54,623 nt of DNA from JAAUTS01 sp038250235 (lineage in GTDB: Bacteria > Verrucomicrobiota > Verrucomicrobiia > Methylacidiphilales > JAAUTS01). Of this stretch, positions 33,493-41,920 are shown one piece after another. Positions within the stretch are counted from its first letter, which is position 1. Each line of letters begins with the position of its first letter. The translations under genes were made by a program, and so were the position numbers. Location of the stretch: the NCBI GenBank assembly GCA_038250235.1, contig JBBSCO010000015.1:1-54623 (forward strand), given 5' to 3'. Below the pieces are notes generated by a model. That model made no database searches and had not been told where the DNA came from. It worked only from the letters and a program-made list of their open reading frames with translations.

Positions 33493-33963
33493 TCAAAGCT
33501 CCTGATCAATAGTTCCACAAGTCAGCATTGAGGATCCGTAATAGGGATTTTTGATCGGCTTTTCGGTTTGTATCCAACTGGCACCCGCCATGGGGCAACT
33601 GGCCTTGAAATAGCGTCCAGTTTTGGTTGATTGGGCGGATAATACAGAAATCAAGGTTGCGCTCAGGGGTTTGAATATGTCACGGGCAGCCTTCAGATCC
33701 GTGGCTTTGCTTAAGGCCAGGGCTTGCGCTTCCAGATCCTTGGGCAGAAGGTTGGTTTTATCCTCCTGCACCGTTTTGGCCAGTGCTGTGGAGGCTTCCG
33801 CTACACCTTTCAGAGAATCTGCCGCCAAGGCCACTTGGATAATGGAGTATTCATTCAGAGCCTTTTGTAAGGGGACGGGCACTTTGCCCTCCGCTGCATG
33901 GGTAGGATTGAGGGCAAACAGTGAAAGGGCTGCGAAAGCCACAGTTAGGATTTTATAGTTCAT
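33493..33963 (-). CDS. DUF3347 periplasmic copper-associated protein
   Basis: A 156-residue exported protein with a signal peptide (ALSLFALNPTHAA) and a DUF3347 domain. The end of the domain is clear: YFKASCPMAGASWIQTEK, then IKNPYYGSSMLTCGTID, with the CPMA and MLTCG motifs that carry Cys and Met ligands. The same domain is fused to the C-terminus of some CusB adaptors, so a copper-handling role in the periplasm is likely. It sits 31 bp downstream of the copper ATPase gene and is probably co-transcribed with it. Confidence 0.85.
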   Translation of the reverse strand: MNYKILTVAFAALSLFALNPTHAAEGKVPVPLQKALNEYSIIQVALAADSLKGVAEASTALAKTVQEDKTNLLPKDLEAQALALSKATDLKAARDIFKPLSATLISVLSAQSTKTGRYFKASCPMAGASWIQTEKPIKNPYYGSSMLTCGTIDQEL

Positions 33964-33994
33964 ACATGTTTAACGGCAATCATCGGGCTATCCC

Positions 33995-36349
33995 TCATCG
34001 TTTCAGGTTATTGTTTAAAGGCTGGGTGCCAGCAGGCTGTTGCCACCGTCCCAGCCGCAGGGCGTTTCCGATGACGGATACACTACTGAGGGCCATGGCT
34101 GCGCTGGCTGCCATGGGGCTGAGCAGGATTCCAAAGAACGGATAGAGAACTCCGGCCGCCAGTGGAATACCCAGACTGTTGTAGAGAAAGGCAAAAACCA
34201 GGTTCTGGCGGATATTCCGCATAGTGGCGCGGCTCAGAGAGATGGCCTGCACGATTCCCCGAAGGTCGCCTTTGACCAGCGTAATCCCGGCACTTTCCAT
34301 GGCCACATCGGTTCCGGTTCCCATGGCAATACCGACATCCGCCTCCGCCAAGGCAGGCGCGTCGTTGACCCCATCCCCTGCCATGGCCACCCGGGATCCG
34401 GCAGCCTTGAGCGATTGCACTTTCCCGTGCTTGTCCTTGGGGCTGACTCCGGCCAGCACTTCATCAATCCCCAACTCGGAGGCGATCCTGCGTGCGGTCT
34501 TTTCATTGTCCCCGGTCAGCATCACTATTTTTAGGCCCAGATGGTGCAGGGATGAAATCGCCTCCACCGTTGTCGGTTTCAAGGGATCGGAAAGAGCCAG
34601 TAATCCTGCCGCTTTCCCATCAACGGCGACAAAAATCACCGTTTTGCCTGCTTCACGTAAAGCCCCGGCATCCTTCTCAAGGTCTTCGATTCCGGTCATG
34701 GACAAATCACGTAGCCATGAAGCTTGGCCGACGAAGATTTTTTTGCCTTCGGCAATCCCCTGCACGCCTCCTCCAGTGATGGATTTGAATTCCCCGACTG
34801 GGGGGATGTTCAGTTTTTGGGTCTTTGCCGAGCGCAGGACGGCCCCAGCCAAAGGATGTTCACTTTGGCTTTCTACAGCGGCTGCCAAGGATAATACCGC
34901 ATTGGATTCCCAACCAGTCGCGGGATGGATGTCCGTCACGGAAGGTTTGCCCTCGGTGAGAGTTCCGGTCTTGTCTACAATGAGCACGTCCACTTTTTCG
35001 AGGGTTTCCAGTGCTTCCGCATTTTTGATCAGAACACCGGCCCGAGCTCCCCGTCCGATACCCACCATGATCGACATGGGTGTGGCCAAACCCAGGGCGC
35101 AGGGACAGGCAATAATGAGCACCGCCACCGCATTAATCAGGGCATAAGCCAGGCGCGGCTCCGGCCCGAAGAAGAACCAGACTGCAAAAGTCACACAGGC
35201 AATGCCCACAACAGCAGGAACGAACCAGCCGGAAACAGCATCGGCAAGCCGCTGGATCGGCGCCCGGCTGCGCTGGGCCGTGGCCACCATCTCGACGATC
35301 TGGGCCAGCATGGTTTCATGGCCCACGCGTTCGGCCTTCATAACAAAACTGCCGGTGCCATTGACCGTTCCGCCTGTCACCTTGCTGCCAGCCTCTTTGG
35401 CGGAGGGGATGGGTTCTCCGGTCAGCATGGATTCATCCACCGCACTGCCGCCTTCCTGAACAACTCCATCCACCGGAACTTTTTCACCTGGTTTGACCCG
35501 TAGCAGATCTCCGGGTTGCACCTGGTCGAGGGGAATTTCTTCCTCCTGCCCATTGTTTAAGCGGCGGGCCGTTTTTGGGGCCAGCCCCATCAGGGCTTTC
35601 ATGGCGGCACTGGTGCCGGCCCGGGCTTTGAGCTCCAAAACCTGTCCTAACAACACCAGGACGATGATAACCGCAGCCGCTTCAAAATAAACGCCGATCG
35701 CTCCATTGTGTTGAAAGCTTTGGGGAAACAGACCCGGGAAAAAAATGGCCACCAGGCTGTAGAGGTAGGCTGCCCCTGTTCCCATGGAAATCAGGGTGAA
35801 CATGTTCAGGCTGCGATGCCGCAGTGAATTCCAGCCCCGGACAAAAAACGGCCACCCGGCCCAAAGCACTACCGGCGTGCTAAGAAAAAACTGGACCCAG
35901 ATGGAGGTGGATCCGGGTATGTCACGAATCCCGGGAAGTTTTTCACCCATGGTCAGAACCAATAAAGGAACGGACAAGGCCAGTCCTGCCCAAAAGCGGT
36001 GCTGCATGCCGTGAAGTTCGCCCAGGTCTTCAGCGCCGTCATCGGCTGAAGCCAATAACTCCAAGGCCATGCCACAGATAGGGCACGTTCCCGGATGATC
36101 CTGCCGAATTTCGGGATGCATTGGGCAGGTGTAAACCGATGTTTTGGTCGATTTCCAGATAGGGTTCAATTCCAGGGCCATTCCACATTTCGGGCAGGCT
36201 CCGGGTTTGTCGGATTCGACACCGGGACACATCGGGCAGATGTATTTGGCGTTGGAAGCGGGAGTGGAAGCTGGTTCCGGCCCCGCATTAGACTTGTGTT
36301 TGTGAGGCTTTGGACCGCAGCATTTTTTGGGGTCGGTTTCGTGATTCAT
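33995..36349 (-). CDS. copA: copper-translocating P1B-type ATPase with two HMBD modules
   Basis: A 784-residue P1B ATPase that exports Cu(I) from the cytoplasm. The N-terminus is cytoplasmic and carries two HMBD modules in place of CXXC heavy-metal domains: YICPMCPGVESDKPGACPKCGM (here Cys replaces the usual His after CPM) and YTCPMHPEI with PGTCPICGM. The ATPase core has CPCALGLATP in helix six, the phosphorylation site DKTGTLTEG, HPLAGAV, the ATP-binding MLTGDNEKTA and GDGVNDAPAL, and the C-terminal MSSVSVI-like SSVSVIGNALRL helix. That membrane set (CPC, then NY-like and MSS variants) is the Cu class. It heads the transcript with the DUF3347 gene. Confidence 0.94.
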   Translation of the reverse strand: MNHETDPKKCCGPKPHKHKSNAGPEPASTPASNAKYICPMCPGVESDKPGACPKCGMALELNPIWKSTKTSVYTCPMHPEIRQDHPGTCPICGMALELLASADDGAEDLGELHGMQHRFWAGLALSVPLLVLTMGEKLPGIRDIPGSTSIWVQFFLSTPVVLWAGWPFFVRGWNSLRHRSLNMFTLISMGTGAAYLYSLVAIFFPGLFPQSFQHNGAIGVYFEAAAVIIVLVLLGQVLELKARAGTSAAMKALMGLAPKTARRLNNGQEEEIPLDQVQPGDLLRVKPGEKVPVDGVVQEGGSAVDESMLTGEPIPSAKEAGSKVTGGTVNGTGSFVMKAERVGHETMLAQIVEMVATAQRSRAPIQRLADAVSGWFVPAVVGIACVTFAVWFFFGPEPRLAYALINAVAVLIIACPCALGLATPMSIMVGIGRGARAGVLIKNAEALETLEKVDVLIVDKTGTLTEGKPSVTDIHPATGWESNAVLSLAAAVESQSEHPLAGAVLRSAKTQKLNIPPVGEFKSITGGGVQGIAEGKKIFVGQASWLRDLSMTGIEDLEKDAGALREAGKTVIFVAVDGKAAGLLALSDPLKPTTVEAISSLHHLGLKIVMLTGDNEKTARRIASELGIDEVLAGVSPKDKHGKVQSLKAAGSRVAMAGDGVNDAPALAEADVGIAMGTGTDVAMESAGITLVKGDLRGIVQAISLSRATMRNIRQNLVFAFLYNSLGIPLAAGVLYPFFGILLSPMAASAAMALSSVSVIGNALRLGRWQQPAGTQPLNNNLKR

Positions 36350-36702
36350 AGGACAAGTGCTCTTGAAGAATTTAGCCGCCCGATCTGGTCAACAGAGCAG
36401 GTGGATTATGCAGATTTGAACAGAAACGATGCAGAAGGTAGGGCTTGTTTGGTTATCTTAAAGCAGCGATGGCATTTTGCCTGCTGACGTGGGCTTCCAG
36501 CCCGGGACATTTGATTAAAACTCAACGTTGATTGAAACGAATAAAGCCTTGCCCCGGTTTTGCCTCTTTGACCCGCACTAGTTCAGCCTAGTGCAGCCGG
36601 ATATCAAATTCAAGGTAGGAAATGTTATTCAGGAATTATAAAGAATAGTAAAAGTGGGTTGCGAGGAGGCAGAATTGCCTCCCCAGGGAGAATGGCAGGT
36701 GC
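36350..36702. other. gene-free stretch with 7-bp palindrome
   Basis: About 350 bp between the copper ATPase and the next gene. It holds gcactag/ctagtgc arms at 36575-36581 and 36588-36594 around a 6-base loop, a possible operator, and weak -35-like TTGACC upstream of the ATPase. No gene or RNA is evident. Confidence 0.5.
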
Positions 36703-37116
36703 TTAGATCTTACTGCAATGGGTTGGAGTCAAAGTTCCATCGGGGCACACCATCATGGACTGAACTTCCCTTGAGTTGCCGGATTTTTTATGGAGGACGA
36801 TGTTGCAGCCATCCATTTTCATGCCGTTTTTGGTTTTTGTGAAGGTGGCACGACCTCTGCCATCGGAATTGTGAATGGTGGTCACATAGGTTCTTTTCAT
36901 CATCGGACACCAGGCGGCCACTTTATCGCCATGTTTCAGGTTTTCGAAATCCGACATAGTCGTCAACCGCTTGCCTTCAACGGTCGCATTACTGGATGTT
37001 GTCAGACGGGGACCTCTGCCGCTGTCCTTGTACGTGGAGGCCTGTGTGGTGGTTGCTCCCCACAAACCCAGAGTCAGGATTGCGGTGTATGCTGCTAATT
37101 TGATAGTTGTTTTCAT
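36703..37116 (-). CDS. exported small Cys-containing protein of unknown function
   Basis: A 137-residue exported protein. The first 26 residues are a signal peptide (AAYTAILTLGLWGATTTQA). The mature part has four Cys, in WCPMM, GCNIV, MVCPDGT and PTHC, and several Met, suggesting metal binding. The CPMM motif recalls that of DUF3347 proteins. I recognise no family. Its 3' end is followed by the ATPase operon promoter region, its 5' end by a very A/T-rich region, and a TACAAT box lies 7 bases before the ATG. Transfer or lineage-specific origin is possible. Confidence 0.65.
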   Translation of the reverse strand: MKTTIKLAAYTAILTLGLWGATTTQASTYKDSGRGPRLTTSSNATVEGKRLTTMSDFENLKHGDKVAAWCPMMKRTYVTTIHNSDGRGRATFTKTKNGMKMDGCNIVLHKKSGNSREVQSMMVCPDGTLTPTHCSKI

Positions 37117-37123
37117 ATTTTAT

Positions 37124-37129
37124 ATTGTA
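37124..37129 (-). promoter_or_regulatory. -10 box of the Cys-containing exported protein gene
   Basis: TACAAT on the minus strand, 7 bases before the ATG at 37116, in an A/T-rich stretch running to about 37170. No good -35 box is present 16-18 bp further upstream. It is another case of a -10 placed for a leaderless message. Confidence 0.4.
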
Positions 37130-37285
37130 TTTTATTTAGGATAATTATTTTAATTTTTCCTTAATTAGTTAAACGTCACATTTTTCAAAAAACCTCACGC
37201 TTTTTTTGGTGTAGTTGTTTTTGACTAGCTTTCTGCCGCAACGCTTTCACTAAAACTGTCCCCATATAAAGGTTGGGCTTGAGGG

Positions 37286-37699
37286 GTGCGGTGCGCTATG
37301 GGGTGTTTACCCCATCTGAAAGTCCTGCATTTTCATCTGACCACTGGAAAAATGGGGAGAATTGCGGCATTATTACCAAAACTTCTGATCTGCCGGAAAG
37401 CCTGTCCGACCACGGCGGCGATCATCGACAGTCAAAGCGTTAAAATGTTTAACCAGCCTGAAGAGCGTGGGTTTGATGCGGGCATGAGGACCATGGGCCG
37501 CAAGCGGCATCTCTTGGCTGATACCCTTGGACTAACCATGGGCGTCACAGTCTCTAAGATCGGGATGGTGTTGAGGTTAGCTTCTGTCATGGTTTTTCCA
37601 TACACTATGGAATGGTGGAAACCGCACATCCACACAAAGAATCGGATGGTAGTAAGTATTTATAAGTTTGGCGCGTCCATAAAAAATATTGTTAGCTGA
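37286..37699 (+). pseudogene. degenerate IS5-family transposase fragment
   Basis: A frame whose residues about 35-90 match the middle of IS5-family (IS427/IS402-like) transposases: AAIIDSQSVK with the first catalytic Asp, GFDAGMRTMGRKRHLLADTLGL, then loss of similarity where HxANxQDRD should follow. The start lacks the helix-turn-helix part. It is therefore a 5'- and 3'-truncated, decayed copy. Related sequence lies at 53698-54176, but the two are not close copies. The frame runs over the end of the permease gene on the other strand. It marks the seam between the copper half and the other half of the metal island. Confidence 0.75.
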
Positions 37700-38819
37700 C
37701 ATTGTTCATGAGCCAACCTAAAAGGACTACTTGGGGAACTGTCACGAGGGGGAGAAAAAGAGAGATTTTCCAAGATCTTGTGGTTTCCTTCAGGGCCATG
37801 ATTTCGGTGTAATCTGTTGCAGCCCCAGCCATGAGAAAGGTAAAGGCTCCGCCCGGTGCCCCAGCGCGGTTGAACAGATCAGCCGCTACGGGGGTGGAAC
37901 CCTCCGAGCACACCTCGATGATGGTCGCGGCCAAGAGCGTCAGGAGTAGTCCGGCCAAGGTGGGGCCGAAAAGGTTTTGGTAAAGATCGGCCGGAACCAA
38001 AGCTTGAATCAGGGCGGCGAGAATAACCCCGAAGAAAATCCAGCGCAGAATCATGCGTGATTCCAAAAGGGCCTGCTTCAGGGTCTCGCCAAGCCAGGGC
38101 CAGGTGAAGCGGAATTGTTTAAGTTCGGAGGTCAGGGCCTTTCTGAGGGAAAAGCCGACGGGTAATTCGTGACGATTGGGGTTGGAAGGAAGCACGCCAC
38201 GATCCACCAGAAGGTCGAAGATTCTTCCTGACATCAGGGCAATGGCTGCCGAACCCAGCAGAAAAGCCAGAGTCCATTTCAAACCAATGAGGCTCCACAG
38301 AATCAGGGTCAAGGACAGGGAGTTCCAGGGGCTGGCGACGAGAAAAGCAATGACCTGCCCGATGCTAGCTCCGCGTTCATAGAGTTTCATGGCAACAAAG
38401 AGAATGCCGTGATTGCAAAGATCCAGGAGCAGGCCAGCACCGACCGCACGTAGTAGGCCCTGCATACCGCGTTTTTGTCCCAGGAGGCCCATGACGATTT
38501 CCCTCGGCACCCGGCCCAGAATTCCGAGAGCAATGATTCCGAGAGCCAGACCCCACCACATCTGGTTGACCAATCCATAAATCGTATGACTGAAGGTGCC
38601 GGCCCAGGCCCATGATGTTGGCCGTTCCTGCAAAAAGAAATGACCTGCATAGGCGAGAGCTGTGATGGCCAAGGAACCCCAAAGCAGCCAATCCAGACCT
38701 TGGATGCCTGAGTGCTTGGATGTGGAGGAGCAGCATGAGTTTTCGACCGGTTCCGGATGGCAGGAGGGTTCGACAGGTTTGGGACTACAGCAACCCGATT
38801 TTGTTGGCTCGTGTTTCAT
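37692..38819 (-). CDS. permease with Cys-rich N-terminus (SO_0444/ArsP-like)
   Basis: An inner-membrane permease of 375 residues related to the DUF318/ArsP and SO_0444 Cu/Zn efflux permeases. The cytoplasmic N-terminus is Cys-rich (SGCCSPKP, SCHPEP, NSCCSS), probably to capture metal. About eight helices follow, with GLLLDLCNHGILFVAM and IEVCSEGSTPVAADLFNRAGAPGG, the latter a strongly conserved loop of the family. It begins 5 bp after the MerR gene ends, so it is its likely target. The metal is not settled: Zn, Cu, Pb and Hg are all possible given the regulator. The decayed IS at its 3' end overlaps the last codons slightly but the gene ends normally. Confidence 0.85.
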   Translation of the reverse strand: MKHEPTKSGCCSPKPVEPSCHPEPVENSCCSSTSKHSGIQGLDWLLWGSLAITALAYAGHFFLQERPTSWAWAGTFSHTIYGLVNQMWWGLALGIIALGILGRVPREIVMGLLGQKRGMQGLLRAVGAGLLLDLCNHGILFVAMKLYERGASIGQVIAFLVASPWNSLSLTLILWSLIGLKWTLAFLLGSAAIALMSGRIFDLLVDRGVLPSNPNRHELPVGFSLRKALTSELKQFRFTWPWLGETLKQALLESRMILRWIFFGVILAALIQALVPADLYQNLFGPTLAGLLLTLLAATIIEVCSEGSTPVAADLFNRAGAPGGAFTFLMAGAATDYTEIMALKETTRSWKISLFLPLVTVPQVVLLGWLMNNVS

Positions 38820-38824
38820 AAGAT

Positions 38825-39238
38825 TTACTCTCCGTTCAAAGCGTGAAGAATGGGGCAGTCACCTGTTTCACAGTGACCGTCACAGGCTTCGTTGATTTTG
38901 ATCAGACTTTTCTTCATCCGCTGGAGATCCCTTATTTTGAGGCGGATCGACTCGATTTTTTCTTCGGCCAATACTTTGACTTTACGACTGTTGCGGTGGG
39001 GGGTGGCCTTGAGGGAAAGAAGTTCCCGGATCTCCTGCAGGGTGAACCCGAGTTCCTGGCCGCGCTTGATAAATGCCAACCGTTTCAGATGTTCCTGGGT
39101 GAACTGCCGGTAACCCGAGCTACTACGGCCCGCGGAAGGAAGCAACCCTTTGTCTTCGTAAAAGCGGATCGTCTCGGGGTGGACGCCGGATTGCTTGGCC
39201 AGAGAACCCCGGGTGATGAAGTTTTGATTCTTGATCAT
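38825..39238 (-). CDS. MerR-family metal regulator
   Basis: A dimeric activator/repressor of the MerR class, 137 residues. The N-terminal winged helix has ITRGSLAKQSGVHPETIRFY and YEDKGLLPSAGRSSSGYRQF. A long dimerisation helix follows, then the metal loop ACDGHCETGDCPIL with three Cys and one His. Compared with ZntR, the loop Cys pair is partly kept, but the Cys near the start of the dimer helix (Cys79 in ZntR) is Ser here (HRNSRKV). Metal coordination must differ. Start ATG at 39238 is exactly 6 bases after a -10 box; the GTG at 39244 would place the -10 directly before the gene. It controls itself and the permease. Confidence 0.9.
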   Translation of the reverse strand: MIKNQNFITRGSLAKQSGVHPETIRFYEDKGLLPSAGRSSSGYRQFTQEHLKRLAFIKRGQELGFTLQEIRELLSLKATPHRNSRKVKVLAEEKIESIRLKIRDLQRMKKSLIKINEACDGHCETGDCPILHALNGE

Positions 39239-39244
39239 GCTCAC

Positions 39245-39276
39245 AGCATAAGCTCTGTAGCGGGCTACAGAGTCAA
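39245..39276 (-). promoter_or_regulatory. MerR-type promoter with operator palindrome
   Basis: On the minus strand TTGACT (39276-39271), a 20-bp spacer, and TATGCT (39250-39245). The spacer is filled by a perfect palindrome, ctctgtag-cggg-ctacagag in plus reading (39253-39272). Long 19-20 bp spacers with a dyad are the hallmark of MerR-regulated promoters. The ATG starts 6 bases beyond the -10. Confidence 0.75.
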
Positions 39277-39309
39277 GGGCCTAATTAAAAAAATTGTAAA
39301 TAAAAAAGA

Positions 39310-39331
39310 GTAAAGCCTGAACAGGCTTTAC
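39310..39331 (-). terminator. terminator of hupE/microprotein transcript
   Basis: Perfect 10-bp stem (gtaaagcctg and caggctttac) with a 2-base centre, followed on the minus strand by tcttttttatttac. It lies 31 bases after the microprotein stop. A second smaller hairpin (tctccc/gggaga, 39342-39358) precedes it. It may work in both directions. Confidence 0.75.
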
Positions 39332-39361
39332 CCTTTTGAGATCTCCCTTTAGGGGAGAGGA

Positions 39362-39511
39362 TTAATGTTGATGATAATTGCCGTCGCCGTGGCTGTGTCC
39401 TCCGGTCGCTTCAGTGTTAGGTTTGAAATAAGCGAGTGTGGCCAATAGTATTCCGATGAGAATCAAGGCGATAACGCCCACTTTGATTGCTGCTTTTGTT
39501 GAGTCGTCCAT
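39362..39511 (-). CDS. 49-residue membrane microprotein with His-rich tail
   Basis: A short gene with ATG at 39511 and TAA at 39362. The product has a short charged N-terminus (MDDSTKAAIK), one membrane helix (VGVIALILIGILLATLAYF) and a tail ending HSHGDGNYHQH, which contains five His in the last eleven residues. It starts 12 bases after the hupE stop on the same strand, so the two are likely one operon. The tail would face the periplasm if the N-terminus is inside. The hupE product also ends in a His-rich tail (HHHGDGKLHKH), with the same HGDG core, suggesting the two proteins share a metal-binding tail. I know of no family. Confidence 0.7.
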   Translation of the reverse strand: MDDSTKAAIKVGVIALILIGILLATLAYFKPNTEATGGHSHGDGNYHQH

Positions 39512-39523
39512 AGAATGATTTCT

Positions 39524-40417
39524 TTAATGTTTATGTAATTTGCCGTCACCGTGATGGTGAGGCTTGGGTTTCGGAGCTTCAACCGCGGGAGGAGCTGAAG
39601 GCATGTCTAATTTGGGAGGTGGGATAGGTGATGTGGTTTCCTCTGGTTGAGGGCCAACCGGTTCGACAGAAGCTTCCTCAAGACCCATCTCCTGATGAAC
39701 ATGTGAATGATCATCTTTGTTGAGGGGAAAATCATCGGCGTAAGCCGTATGCTGATATCCATGCAATTGCATGAGTAACAGCATGAATCCTGCAAGCATA
39801 AGTCCGACATTGGCGGCCTTGCTGAACTTCTCGAATGACGGAGTCTTGCGCCAGCCGGAGAGAAGAAAAAGCATCACACTGAGTGCGATAACCTGACCGA
39901 TTTCCACGCCAACGTTGAAGGATAGTATCCGCAGAACCAGTCCGATACCTTCATCCCCCAAGGGAAGCTGCTGCAATCGAGTGGAAAGACCAAAGCCGTG
40001 GATCAAGCCAAAGCCGAAAACCATGCCAAGCAGGTTGGGCGATTTTACGTGCAGAAAATTCCTGAATCCATTCACGTTGTCGAAGCCCTTATAAATAACT
40101 GTCAAGGCAATGACGGCATCAATCAGGAAGTAATTGGCCTGAATTTTGAGCAGTGTTGCAAAGATCAATGTTATACAGTGACCCAAGGTAAACGCTGTGA
40201 TGAATTTCAGGATGTCCTGAAATCTGGTCAGGAAAAAAATCACGCCAAACAGAAACAGCAGATGATCGTAACCTGTCAGCATGTGTTTGGCTCCGAGCAG
40301 GCAGTATTCCCAATAGCCTGCATCGAGAATCCGTTGTTTATCTCCCTCCGTCATGGCGTGGGCAAAGACGGCAGAGGTTGAGATTATTGATAGGAATAGA
40401 GTTACCAGTATTTTCAT
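39524..40417 (-). CDS. HupE/UreJ-family nickel or cobalt transporter with His-rich tail
   Basis: A 297-residue inner-membrane protein of the HupE/UreJ_2 family, members of which are linked to nickel or cobalt uptake. A signal peptide-like start (IISTSAVFAHAM) is followed by helices with GYDHLLFLFGVIFFLTRF, HCITLIFA, GFGLIHGFGLSTRLQQLPL and a last helix LMLAGFMLLLMQL. A long hydrophilic tail after residue 220 contains acidic and Pro-rich stretches and ends PHHHGDGKLHKH. The tail is longer than in typical members. It forms an operon with the microprotein. In context with RcnA, RcnR-like and Czc genes it likely handles Ni or Co, but direction of transport is not certain. Confidence 0.85.
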   Translation of the reverse strand: MKILVTLFLSIISTSAVFAHAMTEGDKQRILDAGYWEYCLLGAKHMLTGYDHLLFLFGVIFFLTRFQDILKFITAFTLGHCITLIFATLLKIQANYFLIDAVIALTVIYKGFDNVNGFRNFLHVKSPNLLGMVFGFGLIHGFGLSTRLQQLPLGDEGIGLVLRILSFNVGVEIGQVIALSVMLFLLSGWRKTPSFEKFSKAANVGLMLAGFMLLLMQLHGYQHTAYADDFPLNKDDHSHVHQEMGLEEASVEPVGPQPEETTSPIPPPKLDMPSAPPAVEAPKPKPHHHGDGKLHKH

Positions 40418-40680
40418 AATTTGAATGGTGTTAAAAAGACCTTTTTTGAACGTTTAGTGCGGACACGGACTGATTCGATTGGGCCGGCGAATTAATCAAA
40501 AATAAGATTGGGTTAAATTGAATAGGATTTTGTTTCATAACTGAAGTGGTTGTTTTTTTGAGACATATTTCCATCACGATTTTGGGGCATTACAGGCACC
40601 GTAGATCACTTTGGGCACACGATCTAGGTCGTGCGTCAATGGGGTGGTAAGACACAGAACCGCCAAGGTTCCGCGTGGTG

Positions 40681-41016
40681 TCAGGTCAGCCGTGGAGGCT
40701 GATCGATAGGGTGCGTGGGACCATCCGGGCATCGATCATTCCGATGCGGGAAAGCTTGTTTGACTGACGGGGCATCAGGTGTTTGGGAGGCAGATGTTCC
40801 AAGCACTGCTAGTGGATGTGTGTGACCGTCATGAGAATGGGGCAAGTCATGATTTTCGTTCGAGGAGTGTTCAGCGTGATGGGAGTGCTCTGCGTGATCG
40901 GAAAGCCCGATCAACCCGACATGTTCTACGTGACTCAGCATCATTTGAAAGGCAAACACAAGGCATAGGAGACTCCCAAGCGCCTGGAAGCATTTCGTGT
41001 GGGCCTTGAGAATCAT
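40681..41016 (-). CDS. His-rich exported protein with DRCPDGP...PPRL tail
   Basis: A 111-residue exported protein with an N-terminal helix (LGSLLCLVFAFQMMLS) and then EHVGLIG. The middle is His-rich, with DHAEHSHHAEHSSNENHD and SHDGHTH. The C-terminus is NDRCPDGPTHPIDQPPRLT. The same N- and C-terminal motifs (Q-x5-EHxGLxG and NDRCPDGPxxxIDxPPRL) occur in the Cys-rich protein at 48702-49040, so the two are paralogues with different middles. The ATG at 41016 is chosen because a promoter (TTGACA, 17 bp, TAAAGG, 7 bases) precedes it. A metal-capturing role in the periplasm is plausible. Confidence 0.65.
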   Translation of the reverse strand: MILKAHTKCFQALGSLLCLVFAFQMMLSHVEHVGLIGLSDHAEHSHHAEHSSNENHDLPHSHDGHTHPLAVLGTSASQTPDAPSVKQAFPHRNDRCPDGPTHPIDQPPRLT

Positions 41017-41023
41017 CAAAAAT

Positions 41024-41052
41024 CCTTTATGTGTTTGCTTCGCGTCTGTCAA
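41024..41052 (-). promoter_or_regulatory. candidate leaderless promoter of His-rich protein gene
   Basis: Minus strand TTGACA (41052-41047), 17-bp spacer, TAAAGG (41029-41024), then 7 bases to the ATG at 41016. The -35 is perfect. It overlaps a frame that begins at 41055, which I therefore do not take as the start. Confidence 0.5.
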
Positions 41053-41087
41053 CATGTTCTTGATATTTGAAAGGCAAAGAACGCTTG

Positions 41088-41915
41088 TTAAGAAAGGTGT
41101 CGCAGTCCCGAAACAATCATGACCAAACCAAGGATAACCAAGAGGGCACTCGAAAAGTAAGGCGCTCGACGAATGAAGTTTGAGAACCCCTTAAACTTGC
41201 GTGTGGCATGGTTGACACTCCATGCAGCCAGTGAGCCTGTCGCCACTAATGTAATGGCAAGGCCAAGACTAAAACAAACGACCATGGAAAAGCCGAGGGT
41301 AAATTCCTTCAATTGCAGACAAAGCAGAAGCACGGTCAACGCAGCGGGACATGGGAGTAATCCTCCGGTCAGACCAAAAAGCATGATTTGGCCTGTCGTT
41401 ACCTCTCTTGTTGCAAAACGTTTCTGAATCTGTAGGGCGTGCTCCCGCTCATGGGCATCTACAAATTCCGCTTCATTGAGCCCGGCAAGCTCGCTGTGGT
41501 CATGTGAATGGCTCTTGGCTTCCGAGTGATCATGTTCGTGGCGATCATGTTTATGGGATGATGCCGCTTTCACGTCCCGGTGTGTTCTCCAAGCCATCCA
41601 AAGAGCGGAACCGATAACCAGAATTCCCGATACCAAAAGAAAATAGGGTTCTGTGGTTTCTGCGTTCCACTGCTGGCCCCATAAAAGGCCGGCTGCGGCC
41701 AGCCCCCAGATCACGAGGGAGTGGGAAAAGGCGGCACAGGCACCCAAAAGAACGGCCTGCCAGACTGTTCCCCGGATCGCGATGATGAAGGCTGCCATCA
41801 TGGTTTTGGAATGGCCGGGCTCAAGACCGTGGAGGGCTCCTAATAATACCGCAGAAGGAATGAAGAGCCAGGCATTGCCGGCTCCCAGAGATAGGAGTTC
41901 CTGAAAAGAATGCAT
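41088..41915 (-). CDS. rcnA: RcnA-like nickel/cobalt exporter
   Basis: A 275-residue inner-membrane exporter of the NicO/RcnA family. The diagnostic LLGALHGLEPGHSKTMMAAF is near the N-terminus, a TM helix pair that binds Ni/Co. A cytoplasmic loop with SHKHDRHEHDH and SHSHDHSE sits between helices three and four, the His-rich region typical of RcnA. The C-terminal part has GLTGGLLPCPAALTVLL and helices to the end. The start ATG at 41915 is six bases after a -10-like box; the TTG one codon upstream is not needed. It diverges from an RcnR/InrS-like repressor, the classical rcnA-rcnR arrangement. Confidence 0.9.
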   Translation of the reverse strand: MHSFQELLSLGAGNAWLFIPSAVLLGALHGLEPGHSKTMMAAFIIAIRGTVWQAVLLGACAAFSHSLVIWGLAAAGLLWGQQWNAETTEPYFLLVSGILVIGSALWMAWRTHRDVKAASSHKHDRHEHDHSEAKSHSHDHSELAGLNEAEFVDAHEREHALQIQKRFATREVTTGQIMLFGLTGGLLPCPAALTVLLLCLQLKEFTLGFSMVVCFSLGLAITLVATGSLAAWSVNHATRKFKGFSNFIRRAPYFSSALLVILGLVMIVSGLRHLS

Positions 41916-41920
41916 CAAAG

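Noticed and set aside
34224..35147. 307-residue frame opposite to the copper ATPase gene
   Set aside because: Antisense shadow, rich in Ser and Pro, no motif.
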